Source: UBA8958 sp964571695
GTDB lineage: Bacteria > Desulfobacterota > Syntrophia > Syntrophales > UBA8958
Length of the DNA: 64,000 bases
Assembly (NCBI GenBank): GCA_964571695.1
Contig: CAZNDG010000009.1
Span: 1-64,000 of the forward strand
Direction: 5' to 3'
In this document: piece by piece, positions 10,547-18,706 of the stretch
Position numbering within the stretch: the stretch's first letter is position 1
How the letters are laid out: each line of letters begins with the position of its first letter
Translations under genes and position numbers: made by a program
The notes under the pieces: generated by a model
The model's input: only the letters and a program-made list of their open reading frames with translations
What the model was told of the DNA's origin: nothing
Database searches by the model: none

Positions 10547-11026
10547 ATGGCGGCAGCGAGGGTTTTCATTCACGGGCTGGAAAGCACCAGTCAGGGTACA
10601 AAAGGGGTCTATTTCCGGGAATCTTACCCGGGGATGATCATCGAGGATTACACCGGTTCGCTCGAAGAGCGAATGGCAAAGCTGGAAGCGATATTGGCAG
10701 GTAAGGATGAACTGATTCTTGTGGGCTCCAGTTACGGGGGGCTTATGGCGGCTATTTACGCCTGCCGCCATCCGGAACGGGTCCTCCGCTTGATCCTCCT
10801 GGCCCCGGCCATCAATCTCGATGAATTCATCCCCTATACGAGCCACACCTTAACAATTCCCGTCTATCTCTATCACGGAGATCAGGACGACGTGGTCCCC
10901 CCGAACGAAGTGCGGCCAGTGGCGGAAGCCGTCTTTTCCGATCTCCGCTACCACCTCGTGGAAGACGACCACTCCCTCCATAACACCTTTCCCGCGCTGC
11001 CATGGGAGGGGCTGCTCCAGGATTGA
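10547..11026 (+). CDS. Small alpha/beta hydrolase (YqiA-like)
   Basis: A 159-residue hydrolase. The frame is open upstream to 10268, but the ATG at 10547 has GGGAGG eight bases before it and the homologous core starts at once (RVFIHGLESTSQGTKGVYF). Visible: oxyanion segment HGLES, nucleophile elbow VGSSYGGLMA, acid region HGDQDDVVPP and His in EDDHSLHN. Short single-domain hydrolases of this sort include YqiA-type esterases. The next genes belong to PHA metabolism, but a 220-base spacer with its own promoter separates them. Substrate unknown. Confidence 0.8.
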   Translation: MAAARVFIHGLESTSQGTKGVYFRESYPGMIIEDYTGSLEERMAKLEAILAGKDELILVGSSYGGLMAAIYACRHPERVLRLILLAPAINLDEFIPYTSHTLTIPVYLYHGDQDDVVPPNEVRPVAEAVFSDLRYHLVEDDHSLHNTFPALPWEGLLQD

Positions 11027-11135
11027 AACAGCGTCAGGGACGCCGGTATCTTCGCCTCCCTGACCGGTCTGAAGACAAGACGGGATGCCACCTTAAAAAA
11101 GTCGGAAAACCGCCGTTCATTAGAATCAACCACTA

Positions 11136-11165
11136 TTGACACTGGAGGCTTTTTTATCGTATCAT
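11136..11165 (+). promoter_or_regulatory. Candidate sigma70 promoter for the phaE-phaC operon
   Basis: TTGACA (11136-11141), an 18-base spacer and TATCAT (11160-11165) lie 84 bases before the phaE start codon in the only sizeable spacer upstream of the rightward PHA genes. It is a sequence match only. Confidence 0.55.
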
Positions 11166-11248
11166 AGCAAACAGCTTTCAATCATACCCCCCGATTATTA
11201 ACAGGCAACAGCCTTATCAGCTTTCTTTATTTTTTTGAGGTGCCCAAT

Positions 11249-12157
11249 ATGGAAGAGAAAAAGTCGGACCAGATCAATCTCGACGCCATGATGCAGGACT
11301 GGATGAAGGCCTCCACGGACTTCTGGACGTCCATGCTCAAGGCCGTCCCCGCCGCCGCACCCGCCTTCAAGGTATCCGAAGTCGGGGAGGGGATCAAGAA
11401 CCGTTACGCCGAATCAATGGAAGCGGCCCTGAAAAGGATGCAGTCCGCCTCGACGACGCTCAACGATCCGCAAGTTGCCGATGCCGTACTCAAAGGGTTC
11501 AACACCATGCCGGAATTCATCCTGAAGATTGCCCGGGCGTCCTGGGAGGCGTCGGCGAAGATCCAGAAGCAGGCCATGGAAAAGGCCGGCAAGATCGGCC
11601 AGAAAACCGAGGCCTACAAGTTCGAGAATCTGGATCAGGACGTCTTCAAGCTCTGGCGGGAAATATACGAGGAGGAATTCCGCCAATATTTCCAGATCCC
11701 GCAATTGGGATTGACCCGGTATTATCAGGAACGGATGAATCGCCTGGCGGATCAGGCAAACATCCTCCAGGCCGCCCTGTCGGAGTTTTTCTATCTCCTC
11801 TATCTGCCGATGGAAAAATCCATGCAAGTCCTCCAGGACAAGGTGGAAGAGCTTTCAAAAAATGGAAATGTGCCGGAAAAGGCCAAAGAGTATTACAATC
11901 TATGGGTAAAGATCCTCGAAGGGCATTACATGAACCTCTTCAAGTCCCCGGAATACCTGGCGGCCTTCCGGGAGATGCTCGACCAGGTGGAAAACTTCGC
12001 GAACGCCAAAAACGAGGTCTTGCAGGATCTCCTCCAGTCCCTGCCCGTGCCCACCAACCGGGATATGGACCACATCTACAAGGATCTCTACCTGCTGAAG
12101 AAACGCGTGCGGGTTCTCGAAAAGGAACTGGCCGCAAAAAATAAAGAAAAGAAATAA
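11249..12157 (+). CDS. phaE: Class III PHA synthase subunit PhaE
   Basis: A 302-residue protein, the non-catalytic partner of class III PHA synthase, needed with PhaC to polymerise (R)-3-hydroxyacyl-CoA on granules. ATG 11249 follows GAGG by eight bases; a GTG nine bases upstream overlaps that site and is less likely. Supporting stretches are WMKASTDFWTSMLKA near the start, helical, Glu/Lys-rich middle regions, and the conserved C-terminal MDHIYKDLYLLKKRVRVLEK. No catalytic motif is expected or seen. The stop is 24 bases before phaC, so the two are co-expressed. Confidence 0.88.
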   Translation: MEEKKSDQINLDAMMQDWMKASTDFWTSMLKAVPAAAPAFKVSEVGEGIKNRYAESMEAALKRMQSASTTLNDPQVADAVLKGFNTMPEFILKIARASWEASAKIQKQAMEKAGKIGQKTEAYKFENLDQDVFKLWREIYEEEFRQYFQIPQLGLTRYYQERMNRLADQANILQAALSEFFYLLYLPMEKSMQVLQDKVEELSKNGNVPEKAKEYYNLWVKILEGHYMNLFKSPEYLAAFREMLDQVENFANAKNEVLQDLLQSLPVPTNRDMDHIYKDLYLLKKRVRVLEKELAAKNKEKK

Positions 12158-12181
12158 GCCCTATTGAAGGAGGTGACGACT

Positions 12182-13489
12182 ATGGAACAACCCAAGATAT
12201 CCCTGGATCTCATTTTAGCCAATATCGCCTCGGAGGCGGAAAAGGCACAGGAAACCGTCACCAAGGCGTCGGAGGTCCTCCTGGGCCCGCTGGAATCCGA
12301 CCTGGCCATGACTCCCTACGATGTGGTTTACGAAGAGGACCGGGTCAAGCTGAAGCACTACCGCACCCCCGGAGAGATCGCCATGAAGACGCCCCTGCTG
12401 GTAACGTACGCCCTCATCAACCGGGAAACGATGCTGGATCTCCAGCCGGATCGGAGCGTCGTCCAGACCTTCCTCAACAGCGGCATCGACCTCTACATGA
12501 TCGACTGGGGCTACCCGACCAGGAAAGACCGTTTTCTCACCATCGACGACCATGTCAACGGCTACATGGACAATATCGTCGAGTTCATCCGGGAAGAAAC
12601 AGGCGCACCGAAGATCAATCTCATGGGCATCTGCATGGGCGGCACGTTTAGCGTCATCTACTCCGCCCTCCATCCGGAGAAGATCAAGAATCTCATCACC
12701 ACCGTTACTCCGACAAATTTCGATACGGACAAGGGGCTGCTGCACATCTGGATGCGGGCCATCGACACGGACAAAATGATCGACACCTTCGGCAACCTAC
12801 CCGGAGACGTGATGAACATCGGTTTCCTCCTCCTGAATCCGGCCCGGTTGATGATCGATAAATATGTAGGATTCTTTGAGAACATGGGAAGCAAATCGTT
12901 TGTGGAAAACTTCGTCCGGATGGAAAAATGGATCTTCGACAGTCCCGATGTTCCCGGCGAGACCTTCCGCCAGTTTGCCTCCGACTTCTACAAGAATAAC
13001 CTCCTGATCCAGAACAAGCTCGAGATCGGCGGCCGGCGCGTCGATTTGAAGAACATCAACATGCCGCTTCTCAATTTCTATGGTATGTACGACCATCTCG
13101 TTCCTCCGGAGGCGTGCGGTATGCTTACCAAATGTGTCGGCAGCGCCGATACGGAGGACATTACCCTGGACACGGGACATATCGGCATCTACGTAAGTTC
13201 CAAGTGCCAACGGGAATTTGCCCCCAAGATCGTCCGGTGGCTTCGGGAACGGGATGGGGAAGAAAAGTTACCGACGGCCTACTCTGCGGATACGGTCGCG
13301 ATGGCCGCAACGGTACCACCGGCCATGGATGTCCTTGCCGCCGCGGCAGGAAAGGCCGATGAGAAAGACAAAGCCGGTCCGGCGCCAAGGGTAAAGAAGG
13401 TCTCCCATACATCGGGGAGAAAAAAATCAGCGGCAAAAAGACAGACCGTCAAACCATCACTAACGCAAATCATCCAGGATACGATTTAA
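12182..13489 (+). CDS. phaC: Class III PHA synthase catalytic subunit PhaC
   Basis: A 435-residue enzyme that polymerises hydroxyacyl-CoA into PHA. ATG 12182 follows GGAGGTG. It is an alpha/beta hydrolase with the lipase-like box GICMGG holding Cys151, Asp304 in MYDHLVPP and His333 in TGHIGIYVS. These lie two residues beyond the Allochromatium vinosum triad (149/302/331), an almost exact fit to class III. After about residue 365 there is a roughly 70-residue Ala/Lys-rich tail (VKKVSHTSGRKKSAAKRQ) longer than in the reference enzyme; its basic nature may help bind granules or DNA. Encoded directly after phaE and before a GAF protein and phaJ. Confidence 0.95.
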   Translation: MEQPKISLDLILANIASEAEKAQETVTKASEVLLGPLESDLAMTPYDVVYEEDRVKLKHYRTPGEIAMKTPLLVTYALINRETMLDLQPDRSVVQTFLNSGIDLYMIDWGYPTRKDRFLTIDDHVNGYMDNIVEFIREETGAPKINLMGICMGGTFSVIYSALHPEKIKNLITTVTPTNFDTDKGLLHIWMRAIDTDKMIDTFGNLPGDVMNIGFLLLNPARLMIDKYVGFFENMGSKSFVENFVRMEKWIFDSPDVPGETFRQFASDFYKNNLLIQNKLEIGGRRVDLKNINMPLLNFYGMYDHLVPPEACGMLTKCVGSADTEDITLDTGHIGIYVSSKCQREFAPKIVRWLRERDGEEKLPTAYSADTVAMAATVPPAMDVLAAAAGKADEKDKAGPAPRVKKVSHTSGRKKSAAKRQTVKPSLTQIIQDTI

Positions 13490-13505
13490 AGGGGGGGAAG
13501 GAAAA

Positions 13506-14555
13506 ATGCCGGAAAAGCAGACCAGTTATTTAAAGACGTTCATCAAAGTCAGTGACGCCTTCGGCACTACCACCGATATGGACGCCCTGTTGCATTTGAT
13601 CGTGGACAGCGCCATTGGAACCATGAAGGCCAAGGCGGCCTGCCTCTTTTTGGCGGATGAGGAACGGGAAATCTTCAAGGCCGTCGCCCAGCGAGGCCTG
13701 TCCGCCGATTATCTCCATGCCGGTTACGGACACGCCGAAAAGATCATCCCCATTCTGAAGAAGGATGGCTTCATCTACTACAGGGATGCCACGACGGATA
13801 TCCGCCTGGAAAACCGGGAGCGCAAGAAGGCGGAAGGTATCGGTTCCATTATCGTCGTTCCCGCCATGGTCAAAGGTGAACTCATTGCCATCCTTGCTAT
13901 TTACACGTCAAAAATCAGGGAATTCACCAGAGACGAGATTGAATTCCTGCAACTCCTTGCCGGCCAGGGCGGCTGGGCCATCCAGATCAAGAAACTTGTC
14001 GATCAACTGCGGGACAACACTAAACTCTTCCTGAACCTGGCCGCCGATATCGCCGCCAGTCTGGATATCAAGACGATTCTGCAAACCCTCACCGAGGAAG
14101 TGGCCAAGGCCCTGCGGGTAAAAGCGGCCTCGATCCGTCTCCTCAACGACGAAAGAACGGTGCTGCAACTGGTGGCGAGTTACGGTTTGAGCGACAAGTA
14201 TTTGAAAAAAGGTCCTATTTCTGCCGAGAAGAGCATCGCTGAAGCCCTCAACGGCAAACCGGTGGCCATTACCGACGCCTATACGGACAAGGGGGTGCAA
14301 TACAAGAAGGAAAAGAAGGAGGAGGGGATCGTATCCATCCTCTGCGTACCCATCAAGGCCAAGAACGAGGTCATCGGGGTTCTGCGTCTATACTGCGACA
14401 AGAAGCGGGAATTCACGGAGGACGAGATCGGACTCGTTACCGCTCTGGCCTATCAGGGGGGGCTGGCCATCCAGAATGCCAGCATGTATCTCATGTTGCA
14501 GAACGATCTGCGGGACATGAAAGAGGCGACCTGGACCCACAAATGCTGGTTTTAA
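13506..14555 (+). CDS. Tandem GAF-domain protein
   Basis: A 349-residue soluble protein made of two GAF domains (about 20-165 and 185-335). Each shows the family pattern: a helix with TDMDALLHLIVDSA or LDIKTILQTLTEEVAK, a strand CLFLADEEREIF or SIRLLNDERTVL, and a closing FTRDEIEFLQLLAGQGGWAI or FTEDEIGLVTALAYQGGLAI. No output domain is visible; it ends shortly after the second GAF. GAF domains bind small ligands or form dimers. Sitting 16 bases after phaC and before phaJ, it may sense a metabolite and act on the PHA enzymes through protein contact, but this is inference. Confidence 0.85.
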   Translation: MPEKQTSYLKTFIKVSDAFGTTTDMDALLHLIVDSAIGTMKAKAACLFLADEEREIFKAVAQRGLSADYLHAGYGHAEKIIPILKKDGFIYYRDATTDIRLENRERKKAEGIGSIIVVPAMVKGELIAILAIYTSKIREFTRDEIEFLQLLAGQGGWAIQIKKLVDQLRDNTKLFLNLAADIAASLDIKTILQTLTEEVAKALRVKAASIRLLNDERTVLQLVASYGLSDKYLKKGPISAEKSIAEALNGKPVAITDAYTDKGVQYKKEKKEEGIVSILCVPIKAKNEVIGVLRLYCDKKREFTEDEIGLVTALAYQGGLAIQNASMYLMLQNDLRDMKEATWTHKCWF

Positions 14556-14650
14556 CCGCCGGGAGGAAAGTGCCCGATGTTCATGAGGAACGGCGGGGGC
14601 GTAAGTCCGCCACCGGGTAAACTATCGAATCGAGACGGGAGGAAAGGAAG

Positions 14651-15070
14651 ATGAAGGGACGAACCATTGACACCATAAAGGTGGGGGACGCGGCGGAGTT
14701 CACCAAGACCGTCACGGAAACGGACGTCTATCTCTACGCCGGGATCACGGGGGATTTGAATCCGGCCCACATCAACGAGACCTACGCCGCCGGGACGTTT
14801 TTCAAGGGTCGCATCGTCCACGGGATATTGACGGCGGGCTTCATCTCGGCCATTCTGGGCATGCAGCTCCCCGGTCCGGGAACAATCTATATGAGCCAGT
14901 CCTTGAAATTTCTCGCCCCGGTCCGCATGGGGGACACGATCACCGCGCGGGTCGAGGTCGTGGAGTTAATCACGGAGAAAAACAGGCTCCGACTCCAAAC
15001 CACATGCCGGAATCAGGAGGGAACCGTCGTCCTGGACGGCGAGGCGCTCGTAAGCCCCCCCAAAGCCTGA
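14651..15070 (+). CDS. phaJ: MaoC-family (R)-specific enoyl-CoA hydratase
   Basis: A 139-residue single hot-dog-fold hydratase that converts trans-2-enoyl-CoA to (R)-3-hydroxyacyl-CoA, the monomer for PHA synthase. The hydratase-2 motif YAGITGDLNPAHINETYA contains the catalytic pair Asp35 and His40, spaced as in PhaJ of Aeromonas. GGGAGGAAAGGAAG precedes the ATG. As the fourth gene after phaE and phaC it would link beta-oxidation or butyrate-type intermediates to polymer synthesis. The strand ends here; 15071-15255 has only a weak hairpin (CGCCCCATAGGGCG). Confidence 0.92.
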   Translation: MKGRTIDTIKVGDAAEFTKTVTETDVYLYAGITGDLNPAHINETYAAGTFFKGRIVHGILTAGFISAILGMQLPGPGTIYMSQSLKFLAPVRMGDTITARVEVVELITEKNRLRLQTTCRNQEGTVVLDGEALVSPPKA

Positions 15071-15255
15071 AACCGCATGATGAACCACCGGAATTGAATA
15101 GCGATCGACGCCCCATAGGGCGCCTTATCAGGTAATAAATACTCGCATCGCGAAGATAATATCGATCCGGCCACAGGGAGCGCAGCCGGATGATTGATTC
15201 GTTCCGAGTCAGGAAGCAGTACGGACCGAACGTGACGGGGAAAACGGCGGAGGGG

Positions 15256-15768
15256 TCAATGCCCTTTCTTCTTGGTCCCCCGGCTGATCAACGGCTCCTT
15301 TTCGAAAAGGAGCGTCATGTTTTTCACCAGTTCCTGAAACTGGGCCTGTTGATTTTTGAGCAGCCCCTGGAGATCCTCGAGGGCGGCGGCGGGAGCGCCG
15401 CTCGCCTCTTCGGTGAGGAGACGCTTCAGGGTACGAATCGTCTCCTCCTGCTCCGCCGTGGTTTTTTCCAGGGCGGCGCACTTCTGCACGAGTTTTTCAT
15501 ATTCTCCTTTGGGAACCACCTCCATCAGAGATAGTCCCTCCCGAAAGGATTTCTGAAAGGTCTCCACCGACTTCTTCCAGATTTCCGCATAATCCGGCGA
15601 TTCTTCTTCGATCCGGTCCAGTCCGTATGCCTTGCGGAACATTGCATTCATGGACTCATAACCCATCAGCCCCTGACCGAACCATTTACGAAAGTCCTCG
15701 ATCTGCTTCTGCCCCTTCGCCAAATTCAGAAACATCTGTCCCCAAAACTCGTAGAAATTACGATCCAT
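15256..15768 (-). CDS. Coiled-coil phasin/PhaE-like PHA-associated protein
   Basis: A 170-residue helical protein starting MDRNFYEFWGQMFLNLAKGQ; this ATG overlaps the 3' end of the PhaC-like gene by 11 bases, suggesting translational coupling. The N-terminal half (FYEFWGQMF, YESMNAMFRKAYGL, WKKSVETFQKSFREGL) resembles phasin and PhaE helices; residues about 95-155 are a heptad-rich coil (YEKLVQKCAALEKTTAEQEETIRTLKRLL) and the end is basic (SRGTKKKGH). PHA synthase partners of the PhaE/PhaR(Bacillus) type have this build, so it may be the accessory subunit of the second synthase. No named family can be assigned safely. Confidence 0.65.
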   Translation of the reverse strand: MDRNFYEFWGQMFLNLAKGQKQIEDFRKWFGQGLMGYESMNAMFRKAYGLDRIEEESPDYAEIWKKSVETFQKSFREGLSLMEVVPKGEYEKLVQKCAALEKTTAEQEETIRTLKRLLTEEASGAPAAALEDLQGLLKNQQAQFQELVKNMTLLFEKEPLISRGTKKKGH

Positions 15769-17323
15769 TGTTCGTTGTCTTCCCTTCCTCCAGATCAAGC
15801 TGGAATCGCACCGGCCCCCGGTAACCATTACCGAACCGGGTGTGGAGGGCGCAGGCGGAACGCGGATCGGACCAGGAGGTCGCGATCGCCCCGTGCCCCT
15901 TGGGAAAAGGCGTTACTTCCACGTCGATGAAATCTACAGGCGCCAGGGCGGCGTCCTTGTCCACAAGATCGTCCCGCTCCGCGTAGCAGAGCAGCCAGGG
16001 AATGCCCTTTTCCTGCATCCCCTTGAAATTGAGAGTCCTGCCGAAAAGCTTTACCGGCAGGGTGCCGTCTTCGGCCACCGGAATCGTATAGGAATCGAAA
16101 CTCAGTTTTGTAATGCCCTCCGGCAGATCGATCCGGTCATAGATCAGCCAATGGTTCATTGCCGCCGCCGTCTTGCTGATCCCCTGCCCGCCGACGTTGC
16201 TGAGGTCCCGATAAAAAGTGACGAAGGGGGCCTCTTTTTCCATGCTCTTTAATTTATAGACCCAGCTCATGACCTTGCCATCAACGATGCCGTTGCCGTT
16301 CGGCAACTTCTTGACGGCATAATTCAAGTCCCGGAACCGATCCGGCAAGTGCTGCATGTATTCCACCAGGGATCTGCTGCGGGTGCCGTCCATGGGAGCG
16401 ACACAGGTGATCAAGGCATCGACGAGGCCATCGAGTTCGCCGGAGAGGATGTCCAGAAGGGCCATAAAACCGCCCTGACAAAAACCGTTCAAAGTCACGG
16501 GACGGCCGTGGGTTGCCTTCAGCAGTTCACAGAATCGGCTGGTATCCAGGGCGTCGTCTTCCCCCGTCATGATCTGTACCGCCTCCGTTGTCTGGATATC
16601 CTTCAGGATCCGGATGTAGGTGGGGATGCCCTGATCGGCAAAGGCATGGACATAGCTCTTCTTCTCGTCCGGAAGAAAGGCCAGGATATTCGGCCCCAGT
16701 ACATAGGGATGAATGATGATGACCGGTTTCCCATCCTTACGGGGGGTGATGCTTTTATCCCGGGGAAGGACCTGATACAGGACGAACCGGTCCGTCTCCG
16801 CCGTCTTTATGTAACCGCCGTCGTCGAAGTGGAAGCCGAATTCGCCGCCGATATTCTTGATTGCTTCGGGGTAACGGTTGATGACGCCGTCGGTGAGTTG
16901 AACCAGTCGGGAGGCGTATTTGCCTACATCGTCTTCTTTCTCACCGTAGAGGCTGTTGAGCAGGGACATGAGGGCCTGGGCGGTTTCCTTCCGGTAGAAA
17001 TCTCGCAAACCGTTTACGGTGCCCTGCATGCCCTGCTCGGCGATTTGAAGGTTGAATTGCATCAATTCGTAATAGTCGGCCACGCTCTGAAGAAAGAAAG
17101 TCCGGCGGAGCTTTTCCTTTTCCAGGCGGTTGAAGCTCTGCCACGCCGTCCAGAAGGGAATCATGAAATCGGCGAAATACGCCATGACACCCAGTCCGTA
17201 AAGCTGGCCGGCCTTGAGGACATCCGTGGCTACGCCCAGCATTTTTTCGGGGGTCTCGGTTAACCTGTCCGTATATAGAGACGCGGCACGTTTCAAAACC
17301 TGTTGTTGATACTTGGAGATCAT
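15758..17323 (-). CDS. Second PHA synthase-like enzyme (PhaC-like alpha/beta hydrolase)
   Basis: A 521-residue protein starting MISKYQQQ (AAGGA upstream; an in-frame TTG 24 bases earlier is unlikely). A long helical N-terminal half (1-165) precedes an alpha/beta hydrolase core. The box is GFCQGG with Cys282; the acid is probably Asp451 in AERDDLVD and the base His477 in FPKGHGAIAT. The Cys-Asp-His set is that of PHA synthases and not of serine esterases. It differs strongly from the class III PhaC encoded 3 kb away. Transcribed after two phasin-like genes and coupled to the coiled-coil gene. It could be a second polymerase, or a depolymerase-like or thiolysis enzyme acting on PHA. Confidence 0.8.
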   Translation of the reverse strand: MISKYQQQVLKRAASLYTDRLTETPEKMLGVATDVLKAGQLYGLGVMAYFADFMIPFWTAWQSFNRLEKEKLRRTFFLQSVADYYELMQFNLQIAEQGMQGTVNGLRDFYRKETAQALMSLLNSLYGEKEDDVGKYASRLVQLTDGVINRYPEAIKNIGGEFGFHFDDGGYIKTAETDRFVLYQVLPRDKSITPRKDGKPVIIIHPYVLGPNILAFLPDEKKSYVHAFADQGIPTYIRILKDIQTTEAVQIMTGEDDALDTSRFCELLKATHGRPVTLNGFCQGGFMALLDILSGELDGLVDALITCVAPMDGTRSRSLVEYMQHLPDRFRDLNYAVKKLPNGNGIVDGKVMSWVYKLKSMEKEAPFVTFYRDLSNVGGQGISKTAAAMNHWLIYDRIDLPEGITKLSFDSYTIPVAEDGTLPVKLFGRTLNFKGMQEKGIPWLLCYAERDDLVDKDAALAPVDFIDVEVTPFPKGHGAIATSWSDPRSACALHTRFGNGYRGPVRFQLDLEEGKTTNNGS

Positions 17324-17362
17324 AATTGTTCCTTGCAACCAAATCAATTTTATCTACACGCC

Positions 17363-17635
17363 CTATTTTTCCGTCGGCGCCAGATATTGCTCGATCTTGT
17401 CGTATCCCTCTTCAACCTTGGACTTGAAGTCTTCCCGGCCCTTCTTGTAGGTCTTCACCCACTCCGACATGGCCTTCTTCCCTTCCTCGGGGAACCACTT
17501 GTTCTGATCGAGCCACATATTGAACATCTTCTCCGCCTGATCCTGCATGACCACCATGGCCGCAAAGGACCGCTCAAAGGCCATCTTATTGAAATCGAAC
17601 ATCTGTTTGGAAATCTGTTTCGGATCCATATTCAT
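17363..17635 (-). CDS. Small phasin-like granule protein A
   Basis: A 90-residue, fully helical protein with the pattern ISKQMFDFNKMAFERSFAAM, FNMWLDQNKWFPEEGKKAM and WVKTYKKGREDFKSKVEEGY. It aligns along its length with the neighbouring 99-residue protein (shared IxxWVKxYKKGRxDFK and PEEGKxA), so the two are tandem paralogues. Phasins coat PHA granules, and gene placement between phaR and a PhaC-like gene supports that role. GGAGGAA precedes the ATG. Phasin families are diverse, so the assignment is partly contextual. Confidence 0.75.
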   Translation of the reverse strand: MNMDPKQISKQMFDFNKMAFERSFAAMVVMQDQAEKMFNMWLDQNKWFPEEGKKAMSEWVKTYKKGREDFKSKVEEGYDKIEQYLAPTEK

Positions 17636-17657
17636 TCCTCCTTTTAATTATTTCAGG

Positions 17658-17957
17658 CTACTTGCCCGCTTTTACCTTTGTTTCCTTGGCCTGCTTGTTG
17701 AACCCGGCGAAGAAATCTTCCACCTTCTTGAAGCTGTCGTCTGCGGATGTCTTGAAATCCATACGTCCCTTCTTGTAGGCCTTCACCCAGTCCTGAATGG
17801 CGTTTTTTCCCTCTTCGGGCACCCAGGGAGACTGTTCGATGAACATGTTCACCATCCGCTCCGTCTGTTCCTGTAAAATCGACATGGCATTGAAGGTGTT
17901 GTCGAAGGTGGCCTTGTGAAAATCGATCATCTGCTTGGCTATCTTTCCCTGTTCCAT
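17658..17957 (-). CDS. Small phasin-like granule protein B
   Basis: A 99-residue helical protein, paralogue of the downstream gene: IAKQMIDFHKATFDNTFNAM, SPWVPEEGKNAIQDWVKAYKKGR, then a Lys-rich end. It is the first gene of the leftward PHA operon, preceded by GGAGGT and by a promoter with consensus -35 and -10 hexamers at 17988-18015. Strong expression fits a granule-coating phasin, usually the most abundant granule protein. Function is inferred from family resemblance and context. Confidence 0.77.
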   Translation of the reverse strand: MEQGKIAKQMIDFHKATFDNTFNAMSILQEQTERMVNMFIEQSPWVPEEGKNAIQDWVKAYKKGRMDFKTSADDSFKKVEDFFAGFNKQAKETKVKAGK

Positions 17958-17987
17958 TTTTTGATACCTCCTGTTTGTTTTTGGGCT

Positions 17988-18015
17988 ATTATAGCCTTCC
18001 TTTTTTGTTTGTCAA
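17988..18015 (-). promoter_or_regulatory. Consensus sigma70 promoter of the phasin operon
   Basis: On the minus strand TTGACA (plus 18010-18015), a 16-base spacer and TATAAT (plus 17988-17993) lie 31 bases before the phasin B start codon. Both hexamers are perfect. The -10 box is inside an inverted repeat, GGCTAT-T-ATAGCC (17984-17996), which could be a repressor site. Confidence 0.8.
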
Positions 18016-18024
18016 GGAAAAATG

Positions 18025-18035
18025 TTGCATTGCAA
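18025..18035. promoter_or_regulatory. Candidate PhaR operator (TTGCATTGCAA palindrome)
   Basis: A perfect inverted repeat TTGCA-T-TGCAA lies nine bases upstream of the phasin promoter -35 box and about 190 bases from phaR. PhaR proteins studied in Ralstonia and Paracoccus bind TGC-rich palindromes in phasin and phaR promoters. Related TTGTTGCG is at 18161-18168 and GCAACAA at 18051-18057. This suggests autoregulation plus phasin control; it is not tested. Confidence 0.55.
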
Positions 18036-18224
18036 AATAATTTTTTGCCCGCAACAAACAGGGCATTCACCGCCGGTCCTAAAATTATACTTTATCTATC
18101 GAGCTGTTATCAAATCAAGGGCCTTCGCTTAACCACTTTTCCACCCATAAACAGTTTTTTTTGTTGCGTTATAACATGACACCTGCTAAGGCTTAAATAC
18201 ATCCTGTATGTAAGGAAAGTGCTT

Positions 18225-18692
18225 ATGGCAGAAAAGCTCCTCTATAAAAAATACGGCAACCGACGCCTCTACGATACGGCCAAGAGCAGTTATGTCAACC
18301 TCGAAGACATAACCCGGGCCATCCGCGCGGACCATCAGGTTCAGGTCCTGGACGCCAAAACCGGGGAGGACGTTACCGCCTTTATCCTCACCCAGGTGAT
18401 TCTTGAGGAATCGAGAAAAAAGAATTTTCTGCTCCCCGTACCCCTCCTGCACCTCCTCATCCGGTTCGGCGAAAACATCCTCAACGACTTTTTTCAGCAA
18501 TACCTGGAACAGATCCTCAAAAACTACCTGTCCTACCGTTCCGTGACGGACAATCAGTTCAAAAAGTGGCTGGATTTGGGCATCGATTATTCCTCGATCA
18601 ACCCTATAAATCCCTTCAAGCCGTTCTTCGATATCTTTCCCCCGGCGGCCGGCGCCGGGGAAGAGGACAAAAACGGCAAGGACAACCGATAA
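18225..18692 (+). CDS. phaR: PHA synthesis repressor PhaR
   Basis: A 155-residue regulator. ATG 18225 has TAAGGA nine bases upstream; a GTG six bases earlier is less likely. The N-terminal DNA-binding domain (PHB_acc_N) is unmistakable: LLYKKYGNRRLYDTAKSSYV, then LEDITRAIRADHQVQVLDAKTGEDVTAFILTQVILEE. A second PHB_acc region with LLHLLIRFGENILNDFFQQYLEQ follows. Known PhaR proteins repress phasin genes and are released by binding nascent PHA granules. It is divergent from the phasin operon and shares with it a spacer holding candidate operators. The ferredoxin gene follows 14 bases downstream. Confidence 0.93.
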   Translation: MAEKLLYKKYGNRRLYDTAKSSYVNLEDITRAIRADHQVQVLDAKTGEDVTAFILTQVILEESRKKNFLLPVPLLHLLIRFGENILNDFFQQYLEQILKNYLSYRSVTDNQFKKWLDLGIDYSSINPINPFKPFFDIFPPAAGAGEEDKNGKDNR

Positions 18693-18706
18693 ATGAAAGG
18701 ATCTTC

